From contig SEHB01000012.1 in assembly GCA_004143945.1 (NCBI GenBank), positions 80,229 to 144,228 of the forward strand: a DNA stretch of 64,000 bases, in the 5' to 3' direction. The position numbers and the translations under genes were made by a program. The stretch is from Lysobacteraceae bacterium (GTDB lineage Bacteria; Pseudomonadota; Gammaproteobacteria; Xanthomonadales; Rhodanobacteraceae). Below the pieces are notes generated by a model. The model was not told the origin of the DNA and ran no database searches. It was given only the letters and a program-made list of their open reading frames with translations. Of the stretch, positions 36,605-45,364 are shown one piece after another (the stretch's first letter is position 1; every line of letters starts with the position of its first letter).

Positions 36605-38185
36605 ATGACGTATGACTACGTGATCGTCGGTGCGGGTTCCGCCGGATGCGTGCTGGCCAATCGCCTGAGTGCGAACCCCGCCCACCGCGTGCTGCTGCTC
36701 GAGGCCGGCGGTCGCGACTGGCATCCGTTCATCCACATGCCGGCGGGGCTTGCGAAGCTCGCGGGCAACACGCGCGTCAACTGGAACTACACGACCGAGC
36801 CCGAACCGAACCTCGATGGACGTCGCCTCTGGTGGCCGCGCGGCAAGGTGCTCGGTGGCTCGAGTTCGATCAACGCGATGTGCTACACGCGCGGCGTCGC
36901 GCGCGACTACGACGAGTGGGCGAAGGCGACCGGCGATCCGCGCTGGGCATGGGCCTCGGTACTCGATCTGTTCAAGCGCAGCGAAGGCAATACGCGCGGT
37001 GCCGATGCTTTCCACGGCGGCGATGGCCCGCTCACGGTCGCGCCGCTGCGCCACCACAACGTGCTGTCGCAGGCATTCATCGACGCCGCAGTGGCCGCGG
37101 GGCATCCACGCAACGACGATTTCAACGGCGCTCACCAGCAGGGCTTCGGCTACTACGCGGTGACCCAACGCAATGGCGCGCGCTGCTCGGCCGCGGTCGC
37201 ATACCTTCGTCCCGCGCTCGCGCGACCGAACCTGGAACTGCGTACCGGCGCGCACGTGACGCGCGTGCTGCTCGACGGACATCGCGCGGTCGGCGTCGAG
37301 TTGCGCCGTCGCGGACGCCTCGAGCGCGTCGACGCCAATTGCACGATCCTCGCGGGCGGGGCAGTCAACTCACCGCAGCTGCTGATGCTGTCCGGAGTCG
37401 GCGCCGCCGATGAACTGCGCGCGCACGACATCGCGTTGCGACACGAGCTGCCGGGCGTCGGCGCGAACCTGCAGGATCATCTCGACATCTGCACGCTCGT
37501 GCGTTCGACCCGACCGGTGACCTACGACCGCATCAGCGACATCGCGGTCGCGCTGCGCTTCCTGCTGCGTCGCGACGGCATCGGCAGCTCGAACATCGCG
37601 GAGGCCGGGGGCTTCGTGCGCTCGCGCCTGGCCGAGGACGAGCGCAGCGATCTTCAGTTCCACTTCGTACCGGCGCTGCTCGACGACCACGGCCGCAATC
37701 GCCTGGACGGTTACGGCTATACCGTGCACGCGTGCCCATTGCGACCGCGCAGTCGTGGTGCGATCCGGCTGCGCTCGGCCGATCCCGCCGCACCGCCCGC
37801 GATCCGTCCGAACTACCTCGGCGACGCCGACGGCCACGATCTGCGCATGATGATCGAAGGCGCGCGCGTCGCGCGTGGCATCCTCGCGCAGGCGCCGTTC
37901 GCGTCGTACCGCGGGGATGAAGTCTTTCCCGGCGTCGACACCCGCGACGACGCCGGCTTCGCCGCTTTCATCCGGCGCAAGGCCGAGACGATCTACCACC
38001 CGGTCGGCACCTGCCGCATGGGCAACGACGCGATGGCGGTCGTCGACAGCGAATTGCGCGTGCGCGGGCTCGACGGGCTGCGCGTCGTCGACGCGTCGAT
38101 CATGCCGAACCTCGTCAGCGGCAACACCAACGCGCCGACGATGATGATCGCCGAGCACGCGTCGGATCTGATCCGCGCCTCGTAG
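36605..38185 (+). CDS. GMC family oxidoreductase (choline dehydrogenase-like)
   Basis: A 526-residue flavoprotein. The FAD motif YDYVIVGAGSAGCVLANRLS is at the N-terminus, with the GMC signature in WPRGKVLGGSSSINAMCY and the substrate-side GGAVNSPQLLMLSGVG. The catalytic His is in ETIYHPVGTCRMG near the end. The family oxidises alcohols such as choline or other primary alcohols, and the exact substrate is not clear. There is no betaine aldehyde dehydrogenase gene beside it. Its TAG stop is provided by a GTAG REP. Confidence 0.87.
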   Translation: MTYDYVIVGAGSAGCVLANRLSANPAHRVLLLEAGGRDWHPFIHMPAGLAKLAGNTRVNWNYTTEPEPNLDGRRLWWPRGKVLGGSSSINAMCYTRGVARDYDEWAKATGDPRWAWASVLDLFKRSEGNTRGADAFHGGDGPLTVAPLRHHNVLSQAFIDAAVAAGHPRNDDFNGAHQQGFGYYAVTQRNGARCSAAVAYLRPALARPNLELRTGAHVTRVLLDGHRAVGVELRRRGRLERVDANCTILAGGAVNSPQLLMLSGVGAADELRAHDIALRHELPGVGANLQDHLDICTLVRSTRPVTYDRISDIAVALRFLLRRDGIGSSNIAEAGGFVRSRLAEDERSDLQFHFVPALLDDHGRNRLDGYGYTVHACPLRPRSRGAIRLRSADPAAPPAIRPNYLGDADGHDLRMMIEGARVARGILAQAPFASYRGDEVFPGVDTRDDAGFAAFIRRKAETIYHPVGTCRMGNDAMAVVDSELRVRGLDGLRVVDASIMPNLVSGNTNAPTMMIAEHASDLIRAS

Positions 38186-38374
38186 GCTGGACGACCGAAG
38201 GTCGGCCGGCGCCGTTCGCGCTGCGGTTGGATCCGGGACGCCGGCCGCGCTGCGCGCGGCCAGCCTACACGAGCGATGCCTCTCTTCGTAGGCTGGACGA
38301 CCGAAGGTCGGCCGGCGCCGTTCGCGCTGCGGTTGGATCCGGGACGCCGGCCGCGCTGCGCGCGTCCAGCCTAC
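38181..38374. repeat. Two tandem 90-base GTAG REP/BIME units
   Basis: Two copies of about 88 bases (38181-38268 and 38287-38374) are almost identical. Each starts CGTAGGCTGGACG and ends with the mirrored CCAGCCTAC, with CCGAAGGTCGGCCGGCG and GGCCGCGCTGCGCGCG inside. Each is an inverted pair able to form a hairpin. The first TAG is the stop of the GMC gene and the last CTA is the stop of etfA. Shorter copies occur at 49644-49725, 54759-54831 and 59734-59764. Confidence 0.85.
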
Positions 38375-39315
38375 AGCGCGGCGGTGAGCTCCGGCACGAT
38401 CTTGAACAGGTCGCCGGCAAGTCCGAAGTCCGCGACCTCGAAAATCGGCGCATCCGCATCCTTGTTGATCGCGACGATCGTGCCGGCGTCCTTGATGCCG
38501 GTCAGGTGCTGGATCGCGCCGCTGATGCCGATCGCGAAATAGAGCTCCGGTGCGATGATCTTGCCGGTCTGCCCGACCTGCAAGTCGCTCGGCACGTACC
38601 CCGCATCGACCGCCGCGCGCGACGCGCCGACCGCCGCGCCGAGCTTGTCGGCGAGCGCATAGATGATCGAGAAGCCGTCGGAAGAACCGAGCGCGCGACC
38701 GCCCGAGACCACGCGCGACGCGGCCTGCAGGTCGGGGCGATCGCTCTTGCCCTGCGCGAGTCCGACGTAGCGCGTATGCGTCGGCAACGCGACGTCGAGC
38801 GCAAGCGGTTCGACCGGCGCGGCGTTCGCGCCGCTCGCCGCAGCCGCGTAGGACGCGGTGCGCACGGTCGCGACGAGGATCGCATCGGCGGGCGCCTCGA
38901 CCGTGACGATCGCATTGCCCGCGTAGATCGGCCGCTTGAACGTGTACGCGCCTTCGACCGCCGACAGGTCGGACACCTGCGCGACGCCGAGCAGCGCGGC
39001 AACACGCGGCATCAGGTCCTTGCCGAACGTCGTCGACGGCGCGAGCACATGCGTGTAACCGCCTTTCGCGGCCGCGGCGACCTGCGGTGCGAGGATCGCG
39101 GCGAGCGGATTCGCGTTCTCCGCGCGCGCGACCGCGAGTACCTTCGCCACGCCATCGATCCTCGCGGCTTCACCGGCGACCGCGGCGGGATCGGCGGCCA
39201 GTACCAGCACCTCGATCGCGTCGGCCTTCAGTTCCTTCGCGCAACTCACGCAGCGCGCGGTGCTCGCATTGAGCGCGCCATCGAGGTGCTCGGCGACAAT
39301 CAGGATCTTGCTCAT
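38371..39315 (-). CDS. etfA: Electron transfer flavoprotein alpha subunit
   Basis: A 314-residue ETF alpha subunit that binds FAD and moves electrons from acyl-CoA dehydrogenases to ETF-QO. The N-terminal half is the Rossmann-like domain ([14 protein letters not shown]). The C-terminal FAD-binding domain is complete: [48 protein letters not shown] and [20 protein letters not shown]. It lies 51 bases after etfB in the same direction, an operon. The stop is inside a GTAG REP unit. The matching oxidoreductase is at 54864. Confidence 0.95.
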   Translation of the reverse strand: MSKILIVAEHLDGALNASTARCVSCAKELKADAIEVLVLAADPAAVAGEAARIDGVAKVLAVARAENANPLAAILAPQVAAAAKGGYTHVLAPSTTFGKDLMPRVAALLGVAQVSDLSAVEGAYTFKRPIYAGNAIVTVEAPADAILVATVRTASYAAAASGANAAPVEPLALDVALPTHTRYVGLAQGKSDRPDLQAASRVVSGGRALGSSDGFSIIYALADKLGAAVGASRAAVDAGYVPSDLQVGQTGKIIAPELYFAIGISGAIQHLTGIKDAGTIVAINKDADAPIFEVADFGLAGDLFKIVPELTAAL

Positions 39316-39366
39316 GGCTCGTGTCTCTCTTCGTATGCGGTGGCGGCGCGAGGCGGCCGCGGTGGA

Positions 39367-40113
39367 TCAGAGCAGGCCCTTTGCCTTCAACGCAGACACC
39401 AGCTCCGCGACGTCCTTGACCATCACGCCCTTGCTGCGCTTCGCGGGCGCGGCGAACGTCGTGGCTTTCAGATGGTCGCCCGACTCGACGCCAAGGCTCG
39501 CGAATTCGATCGTCTCGATCGGCTTGGACTTCGCCTTCATGATGTCGGGCAGCTTGATGAAGCGCGGCTCGTTGAGGCGCAGGTCGGTGGTGACCACCGC
39601 GGGCAGGTCCACTTCGATCGTCTCGAGGCCCGCGTCCACTTCGCGCGTGACCTTCGCGACGCCGCCTTCGACCTCGACCTTCGACGCGAACGTCGCCTGC
39701 GGGCGGTCCCACAGCGCGGCGAGCATCTGACCGGTCTGGTTGCAGTCGTCGTCGATCGCCTGCTTGCCGAGCAGCACGATGCCGGGTTGCTCCTTCTCGA
39801 CGATCTTGAGCAGCGCGCGCGCGGCGGTGAGCGGCTGGATCGCCTCGCCCGTGACGACGTGGATCGCGCGGTTCGCGCCCATCGCGAGGCCGTTGCGGAT
39901 ATGCGCCTGCGCATCGGCGGGGCCGATCGTGACGACGACGACCTCCTCGGCAATGCCCTTTTCGCGCAGCCGCAGCGCCTCCTCGAGCGCGATGTCGTCG
40001 AACGGGTTGGCGGACAGCTTGACGCCGTCGGTGACCACGCCGGAACCGTCCGGCTTGACCTGGATGCGCACGTTGTAATCGACGACGCGCTTGTAGCCGA
40101 CCAGGATCTTCAT
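39367..40113 (-). CDS. etfB: Electron transfer flavoprotein beta subunit
   Basis: A 248-residue ETF beta subunit. The N-terminal MKILVGYKRVVDYNV and the AMP/ADP-binding LLGKQAIDDDCNQTGQM, with the recognition loop near LPAVVTTDLRLNEPRFIKLPDIMKAK, are typical. It partners with EtfA. The start is ATG 40113; the long reading frame upstream has no homology. It precedes etfA by 51 bases. The 222-base gap upstream holds a perfect 12-base inverted repeat containing TTGTCCACA. Confidence 0.95.
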   Translation of the reverse strand: MKILVGYKRVVDYNVRIQVKPDGSGVVTDGVKLSANPFDDIALEEALRLREKGIAEEVVVVTIGPADAQAHIRNGLAMGANRAIHVVTGEAIQPLTAARALLKIVEKEQPGIVLLGKQAIDDDCNQTGQMLAALWDRPQATFASKVEVEGGVAKVTREVDAGLETIEVDLPAVVTTDLRLNEPRFIKLPDIMKAKSKPIETIEFASLGVESGDHLKATTFAAPAKRSKGVMVKDVAELVSALKAKGLL

Positions 40114-40219
40114 CGGGTGTCGAACCTCGCTGCGGATCGCGCGGCCGCAAGGGGCCGGCGCAAAGAACGGCGATTTTAACGGAAAGGACGTCTCCACGCT
40201 GCGCCGCGAGGGAGCGGCA

Positions 40220-40258
40220 GGTTGTCCACAGCCGGCGTGGACAGGCCTGTGGACAACC
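40220..40258. repeat. Inverted repeat with DnaA-box-like arms
   Basis: GGTTGTCCACAG and CTGTGGACAACC are perfect 12-base arms across a 15-base spacer. Each arm holds TTGTCCACA, one base off the DnaA-box consensus TTATCCACA. It is in the gap upstream of etfB and after the beta-helix gene. Confidence 0.6.
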
Positions 40259-40335
40259 CGTGGGTGACGCCCGGATCGCTCGGCGCCATGCGCGTGTGGC
40301 GCGATTGCGCAGAGAACGACCAGCGCGCCGCCGAC

Positions 40336-41901
40336 TCAGCCAGGCGGAGGCCCGGCTTCGAATCCGTCGGCGAAGATCCGATCCGGCACGACTTCGACCG
40401 CGCCGATGTCGCAGCCCGCTCCGTGCGGGCGCGCGACGCCGCGCTGGTCGGCGGCCTGCATGCAGGCCGCGGTCGCGATCGCATCGATCGCCGCGCTGGC
40501 CGCGCCGGGCAACATCGTCGGCGTGGGACCGCCGTTGTCCTGCAACGGACCCAGGTCGACGGGCTCACCGCCGACGAGGTTGGCCGAGCCGGACCATGCC
40601 ACGCCCGCATCGATGTCGGCGCCGCTGGCCGCGGAGTTGCCCGCGATGATCGACCGATCGATCGCGCCGGTGCCGGTTCCGCCTATGCCACCGCCCGCGC
40701 CACCGGTGCCGTTCGATGCCAGCGTGGCGTGATCGAGTTGCAGCGTCGCGGCCGGCGCCAGGTAGACGCCGCCGCCGCCCTGCGCGGCCTGGTTGCCGGC
40801 GATCGTCGTGTTGACGGCGGCGAGCGCGCCTTCGGCAAACGCTGCACCACCGACGTAGCGGGCGGAATTCGCACTGATCGTGGACTGGTCGAGCACCATC
40901 CCGGCGCCATTGAGCACGTGCAGGCCGCCTCCGCTGTAGTAGGCCTGGTTCGACGAGACGATGCTGCGCAGCAGGCTCGCGGACGCACCGACCTGGAGGC
41001 CGGCGCCGCGCTTCCCGGTATTGCCGCTGATCGTGCTGTCGACCACGGCGAGCATGCCGCCGGCGTTGATGCCGCCCCCGTGCGAAACGGCCCACTCGCC
41101 ATTCTCCGTGATGCGGCTCGCCGACACCGTCGCGGCGCCGACGGCGTGGACGCCACCACCGAGGTAGGCGACGTTGTTGTCGATCGTGCAGCGGGTCAGC
41201 GCAAGGGCGCCGCCGAGCGATGCGATGCCGCCGCCGCCGTAGCCGGCGCGATTGCCGCTGACGCGGCTGTCGACCATCGCGAGGTCGGACGCTTCCATGC
41301 AGACGCCGCCTCCTTCGCGGCGACCGCCGCAGAGCGGTGGCAGGGCATCGCCGTTGCGGAGTGCGAGGCCCTTGAGTTCGAGCAGGCCGCCGGCGGGTGC
41401 GGTGCCGCGCAGCACGCCGAACGCGTGGGCCGCGCCTTCGGGGCGCGCGATCGTCACGCCGTCGGCGTACTGGCCGGAGCCGGTTCCGCGCCACTCGCTG
41501 CCGTCGATCGTGAGCCGCGCCGCGCTGATGACCAGCGTGCCGCCGAGCCCGCCGGTCGAATCGGCCGAGTCCGCCAAGGTGACGGTTCCCGGCGTGGCCG
41601 CGCCGCTGATCGCGGAGGCGGCGAAGGTGAGGCTGTCGTCGATGCCGAACGGTCCACCGCTGTTCTGGCACGCGCCGACCGGGCTGCCGATGTTGAACGA
41701 GAGGATCGCCTGCCGAAGCGTGCAGGTGGCGGGCGAGGCGGCATCGGTGTCGTCGGGCGAGGTGACGACGAGGGTGGCGGCTTGGGCAGCCATCGGCGCC
41801 ATCACGGCCAGCAGCGCAGACGCGAGTCGGCGCCGCTGCACGCGCAGCGAGGCGGGCCCCGCAGGGAGAAGGCGCTGCGACGCAAGTGGCGGTGCCGGCA
41901 T
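40336..41901 (-). CDS. Exported right-handed beta-helix protein with FADGFE tail
   Basis: A 521-residue exported protein. An N-terminal signal region (about 1-42, ending APMAAQAA) is followed by a Pbl-type/parallel beta-helix domain: GGGV, NSTISGN, GGGI and TISAN-type repeats, such as VDSRVSGNRAGYGGGGIASLGG and TIDNNVAYLGGGVHAVG. The segment GGPTPTMLPGAASAAIDA with GAGCDIGAVE near the end is the 'choice-of-anchor Q' pattern, after which different species carry different sorting signals. Here it is followed by VVPDRIFADGFEAGPPPG. Function is unknown. The Shine-Dalgarno GGAG lies 8 bases before ATG 41901. Confidence 0.78.
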   Translation of the reverse strand: MPAPPLASQRLLPAGPASLRVQRRRLASALLAVMAPMAAQAATLVVTSPDDTDAASPATCTLRQAILSFNIGSPVGACQNSGGPFGIDDSLTFAASAISGAATPGTVTLADSADSTGGLGGTLVISAARLTIDGSEWRGTGSGQYADGVTIARPEGAAHAFGVLRGTAPAGGLLELKGLALRNGDALPPLCGGRREGGGVCMEASDLAMVDSRVSGNRAGYGGGGIASLGGALALTRCTIDNNVAYLGGGVHAVGAATVSASRITENGEWAVSHGGGINAGGMLAVVDSTISGNTGKRGAGLQVGASASLLRSIVSSNQAYYSGGGLHVLNGAGMVLDQSTISANSARYVGGAAFAEGALAAVNTTIAGNQAAQGGGGVYLAPAATLQLDHATLASNGTGGAGGGIGGTGTGAIDRSIIAGNSAASGADIDAGVAWSGSANLVGGEPVDLGPLQDNGGPTPTMLPGAASAAIDAIATAACMQAADQRGVARPHGAGCDIGAVEVVPDRIFADGFEAGPPPG

Positions 41902-41993
41902 CGGTGGAACTCCCGCTTGGCGCGCCGCGGCGGCGCATCCTCCTGTACGCGGGATCGGGCCCGATCCCCGCACATGACCGTCCCGCGCCACTT

Positions 41994-42890
41994 TCAAACG
42001 GAGACGCGTGCCAGCAGCACCTCGGCGAAGCGGCGCGCGCTGCCCGGCGCGTGCGCGAAGAACAGCGAGGGTTCCGCGAGTTCGAGTTCGAGCAGCCGCG
42101 GACGTCCGTCGCGGTCCTCGATCAGGTCGACGCGCGCATAGGCGGGTACCGGCGTGAACGGCAGCGCGTCGAGCACAGCCTGCGCGAGCCCGCGCTCTGC
42201 CGCGTGAGGTTCGCGTGCGCGGATGTCCTCGGTCGCGAACAGCGCCTGGGTCCAGTCCTCGCCGGCGCGCAGCAGCGGGCCCTTGCGGATCGCATGACTG
42301 AATTCGCCGTCGAAGTACACGAGTGCGGTCTCGCCGCGTTCATCTACACGTTCGAGGTAGGGTTGCAGCAGCGCGCTGCGGCCCGCGGCGAGCAGGCGTT
42401 CGAGATGCGCCAGCGCGGCCGCGGTCGCGCCGCGCGCGTGGCGTTGCGCATCGCGCGATCCCGCGCCGATGCAGGGCTTGATCACGAACCACGATTCCTC
42501 GACGCGGTGGACGAACGCCGCAAGGGCCGCGCGCGCGTCCTCGCCGGGTTCCACGAAGACGCTCGGCACGATCTCGATGCCGCCCCGTTCGAGCTCGGCG
42601 AGATAGTGCTTGTCGGTGTTCCAGCGCAGCACGCCCTGAGGATTCAGAAGTCGCGTGCGCTGCGCGACCTGCGCCGCCCACGCGAGGAACTCGGCGGGGC
42701 GGTCGGTGTAGTCCCAGGTCGATCGCACCACCGCCGCGTCGACGCCAGCCCATTCGAAGCCCGCATCGTCCCAGTCGACGATCGCGACCTCGGCGCCCGC
42801 CTCGCGCAGCGCCTCGTCCAGCGGTGCGAGGTCTTCGTCGAGCGCGCGTGCGGCAGCGACGGTCACGAGGGCGATGCGGGGTGTGGTCAT
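41994..42890 (-). CDS. ATP-grasp domain protein
   Basis: A 298-residue ATP-grasp ligase-type protein. It has an N-terminal part (RIALVTVAAARALDED, WDDAGFEWAGVDAAVVRSTWDY) and the ATP-grasp core with lysine in SWFVIKPCIGAGSRDAQRH and metal/ATP-binding acidic residues in PAYARVDLIEDRDGRPRLLELELAEPSLFF. The family joins an amine to a carboxylate, as in RimK and glutathione synthetase. The substrate is unknown. The start is ATG 42890; ATG 42926 is an alternative. It faces the same way as the next gene on the left with a 92-base gap. Confidence 0.82.
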   Translation of the reverse strand: MTTPRIALVTVAAARALDEDLAPLDEALREAGAEVAIVDWDDAGFEWAGVDAAVVRSTWDYTDRPAEFLAWAAQVAQRTRLLNPQGVLRWNTDKHYLAELERGGIEIVPSVFVEPGEDARAALAAFVHRVEESWFVIKPCIGAGSRDAQRHARGATAAALAHLERLLAAGRSALLQPYLERVDERGETALVYFDGEFSHAIRKGPLLRAGEDWTQALFATEDIRAREPHAAERGLAQAVLDALPFTPVPAYARVDLIEDRDGRPRLLELELAEPSLFFAHAPGSARRFAEVLLARVSV

Positions 42891-42974
42891 GCGGATGCTC
42901 GGCGTGCGGATCGCCAAGCATCGCATGCGCGCAACGTCCGCGGGAGGGCGCCGCGCGATTCGCAGGCGTGTCCC

Positions 42975-44075
42975 TCAGGCGCCCACGCAGACGCGCTTGC
43001 CGTCCGCGTTCCAGACGCTCAGCGTGCCGGGCTTGCCTGCGTAGAGATCCATGCGCGCGCAACTTCCACGCCCGTTGCTTTCGTCGATTTCCACGTTCCA
43101 GGTCGCGATCGCGCTGCTGCGCTCGCTGCCGGTGCGCAGTGTCGTGTAGAAGGAGTCGCCGCTGTGGTTGAAGTACAGGTTCATGCCCTGCGGACCGCCC
43201 TGGTTCCACTCGCCCGCGAGTCGAAGTTCACCCCTCGCGTTGAATTCGATGAGACCTTCGCCGCGGAAACCGTCGTGCTCGACCACGACCAGCGCCTGCC
43301 CCTGGCGAAGTTCGCGCACGCGCGCGGGCGCGCTGCCGTCACTCGCGCCGCTGGCAGTCGTCGTCGCATGCGTCCCGGTTGCCGCGCCGGAGGCTGCCGG
43401 CGTGGCACCCGCTGCACGCGGCGCCGCCGACGATGGGTTGCCGCCGCCGAGATCGACGAGCACGAAATTGTCGAACACCGCGCTGGTGCCGGCCATCTGC
43501 TCGCCCGCGACGAGCAACCCGCTGCGCCCGCCGCGCAGTTCCGAGTCGCTCGCTTCGATGCGGCTGCCGCCGGTCGCCGAGAGGCGCAGCGTGTCGCCGT
43601 TGCACTCGACCGTGAAGCGCGTGTCGACGCTGCCCGCCATCACGCTGTTGACGCGACCTTGCGCGAGCGGCGTCGGCTTCCCGTCCTTGACCTTCACGAT
43701 CAGCAGCACGGCGTCGCCGCGCGCGATGAAGCCGTAGAAGTTCTCCATGTCCCGAGCGCGGCACGCGACTCCGCCGGCACCGGCGCCGATGCCCGCATAC
43801 AGGAACATGTCGGTTTCGATGCGCACGTTGTCGCCGCTGGCCTGGCGCGGCGCCGGCACCAGCCCGAACGTGTCGTCCTTCACCGGCGTGAGCTGGTACT
43901 GGCCGCTGTCGGTGTAGACGCTGAAGCCGGCGTCGCTGTCGCGCGTGGCGGCGACGTTGGGCCAGCCGCTTGCGCTGTCGCTGAAGTCGTCCTGCAGGAC
44001 GCGCGTGTCGGCCGCTGCGGTCGATGCCGCGAAGGCGAGCAGTGCGGTCGCGAGGACCAGGCGTGAGGTGTCCAT
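42975..44075 (-). CDS. Exported protein with LamG-like domain, unknown function
   Basis: A 366-residue exported protein with a signal peptide (about 1-22). Residues about 23-205 resemble the jelly-roll domain of DUF1080/LamG-type proteins (LQDDFSDSASGWPN, FYGFIARGDAVLLIVKVKDGKP, SGLLVAGEQMAGTSAVFDNFVLVDLGG). A Ser/Ala/Thr linker (GGNPSSAAPRAAGATPAASG) joins a C-terminal domain with GQALVVVEHDGFRGEGLIEFNARGELRLAG and a terminal pair of cysteines (GRGSCARMDLY, KRVCVGA). AAGGAGC precedes ATG 44075. Both neighbours suggest nothing about its role. Confidence 0.65.
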   Translation of the reverse strand: MDTSRLVLATALLAFAASTAAADTRVLQDDFSDSASGWPNVAATRDSDAGFSVYTDSGQYQLTPVKDDTFGLVPAPRQASGDNVRIETDMFLYAGIGAGAGGVACRARDMENFYGFIARGDAVLLIVKVKDGKPTPLAQGRVNSVMAGSVDTRFTVECNGDTLRLSATGGSRIEASDSELRGGRSGLLVAGEQMAGTSAVFDNFVLVDLGGGNPSSAAPRAAGATPAASGAATGTHATTTASGASDGSAPARVRELRQGQALVVVEHDGFRGEGLIEFNARGELRLAGEWNQGGPQGMNLYFNHSGDSFYTTLRTGSERSSAIATWNVEIDESNGRGSCARMDLYAGKPGTLSVWNADGKRVCVGA

Positions 44076-44232
44076 CGAAGCTCCTTTGCGTCGGCTACGG
44101 TGCCGCGTCCGTTCGCAGTACGCGATGCCGCGGCGATTCCTCCGACCCTGCGCACGCAGCGCGACGCTCGTGGACGCGACGCGCGGGCGCGGAGGATCGG
44201 CTGCTCCCTTGCGTACCTGGTTGGAACCCACG

Positions 44233-44730
44233 ATGGACGAGATGCCGATGCCGAACCCTGTCGACCCGCACCGGATGCCCGCCTCGGTCGCCCATCGCAG
44301 GCCCTTGTGGATCGGCGCGCTGCTCGCGCCCTGGGCCGGACCGGTGGCGCTGACCTTTGCGGCGTGGGGGCACAGTGCGCTCGTGGGTGCGCCGCGGATG
44401 GGCGGAAACGAAGCGGTCGAGTTCCTCGCGTTCGCACTCGCACTCGGCTTGCCGGTCTCCTACGCTGGGATGTTCGCGTTCGGCTGGCCATTCGCGCTGT
44501 GGCTGCGTCGGCGCGGAATGCTGGCCGCCCCGGTGCTCTGCCTCGCAGGCGCGGCGGCTGGAGCCGTCGTGTTGCCGCTCGGCGTGCGCGCACTCGACGC
44601 GCACATCGCGCTCGCGGCGCAGGCGGCCGCGGGCGCGATCGCGGGCGGCGGCGTCGCGCTCGCATTCAGCCTCGCGTGCGGCATCCGCTGGAGGCGCCCC
44701 GCATTGCCGGATCGCACCAAGTCGCAATGA
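44233..44730 (+). CDS. Small multipass membrane protein, unknown
   Basis: A 165-residue protein with about four membrane helices (roughly 25-46, 66-90, 94-115 and 120-146) after a short Met/Pro-rich N-terminus. No family was recognised. It lies divergent from the LamG-like gene and 31 bases before the ECF sigma gene on the same strand. The ATG at 44233 was chosen because longer frames run through the opposite gene. Confidence 0.55.
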   Translation: MDEMPMPNPVDPHRMPASVAHRRPLWIGALLAPWAGPVALTFAAWGHSALVGAPRMGGNEAVEFLAFALALGLPVSYAGMFAFGWPFALWLRRRGMLAAPVLCLAGAAAGAVVLPLGVRALDAHIALAAQAAAGAIAGGGVALAFSLACGIRWRRPALPDRTKSQ

Positions 44731-44749
44731 CGCGGCGCCGCGTCTCCCC

Positions 44750-44755
44750 TATGCT
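44750..44755 (+). promoter_or_regulatory. -10 element of a possibly leaderless sigma mRNA
   Basis: TATGCT is placed 6 bases before the ATG at 44762, with no Shine-Dalgarno between. It suggests transcription starting at the start codon. The -35 is not clear. Confidence 0.35.
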
Positions 44756-44761
44756 TGCCCG

Positions 44762-45334
44762 ATGCACGCGAGCGCGGACGACATCACCGGCTGGATCCGG
44801 GACTGGCAGGAGGGCGATGCCGCGGCGCGCGACCGCGTGTTCACGCGGCTGTACGGCGAACTCAAGCGGCTCGCGGCGACCGTGCTGCGCGGCGAGTCGG
44901 GCCACGACACGCTGCAGCCGACCGCGCTGCTCAACGACGCCTTGATCAAGCTCGCCTGCGCCGCGCGTGCCCCGGCGGCCGAGGACCGCGGGCATTTCGC
45001 GCGCATCGTCGCGCGCGCGATGCGCCAGGTGCTGGTTGATCGCGCGCGCCGCAAGCTGGCCGAGAAGCGCGGCAGCGGCGAGGCGCCGCTGTCGCTCGAA
45101 GGACACGATGTCGCGTTGACCGCGAGCCCGTCCGAGCTGGTCGCGCTCGACGATGCGCTGGCGGTGCTGGCGAAGCTCGACGCGCGCGCGGCCAGCGTGG
45201 TCGAGCTGCGCGTGTTCGCCGGACTCACGATCGACGAGACCGCGCAGGCACTCGGCATCCATCCGTCGGCGGTCAATCGCGAATGGGCGCATGCGAGCGC
45301 ATGGCTGAAGACGCAACTGGCGGCGCCGGCCTGA
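44762..45334 (+). CDS. ECF-like sigma factor (kinase-linked type)
   Basis: A 190-residue sigma factor. Region 2 is YGELKRLAATVLRGESGHDTLQPTALLNDALIKL, and region 4 is LAKLDARAASVVELRVFAGLTIDETAQALGIHPSAV. The N-terminal pattern, with DTLQPTALLNDA, matches the ECF-like group that in many genomes is encoded beside Ser/Thr protein kinases rather than a membrane anti-sigma factor. Here the next gene, 30 bases later, is such a kinase. In this group phosphorylation of the sigma is the known or suspected switch. It likely controls the kinase/delta-60 module or distant genes. Confidence 0.87.
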   Translation: MHASADDITGWIRDWQEGDAAARDRVFTRLYGELKRLAATVLRGESGHDTLQPTALLNDALIKLACAARAPAAEDRGHFARIVARAMRQVLVDRARRKLAEKRGSGEAPLSLEGHDVALTASPSELVALDDALAVLAKLDARAASVVELRVFAGLTIDETAQALGIHPSAVNREWAHASAWLKTQLAAPA

Positions 45335-45364
45335 CGACGCGCGCGCCGGTGCATGCGGAGGGGC

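Noticed and set aside
38181..38374. CRISPR-like repeat pair
   Set aside because: Only two 88-base units, each internally palindromic, with a spacer of 18 bases and no cas genes. They fit REP/BIME elements.
40220..40258. Origin of replication
   Set aside because: Only two DnaA-like boxes, no AT-rich unwinding region and no dnaA or dnaN neighbour.
43945..44730. 261-codon version of the membrane protein gene
   Set aside because: The first 96 codons overlap the opposite LamG-like gene and lack a ribosome site; the start at 44233 is more likely.
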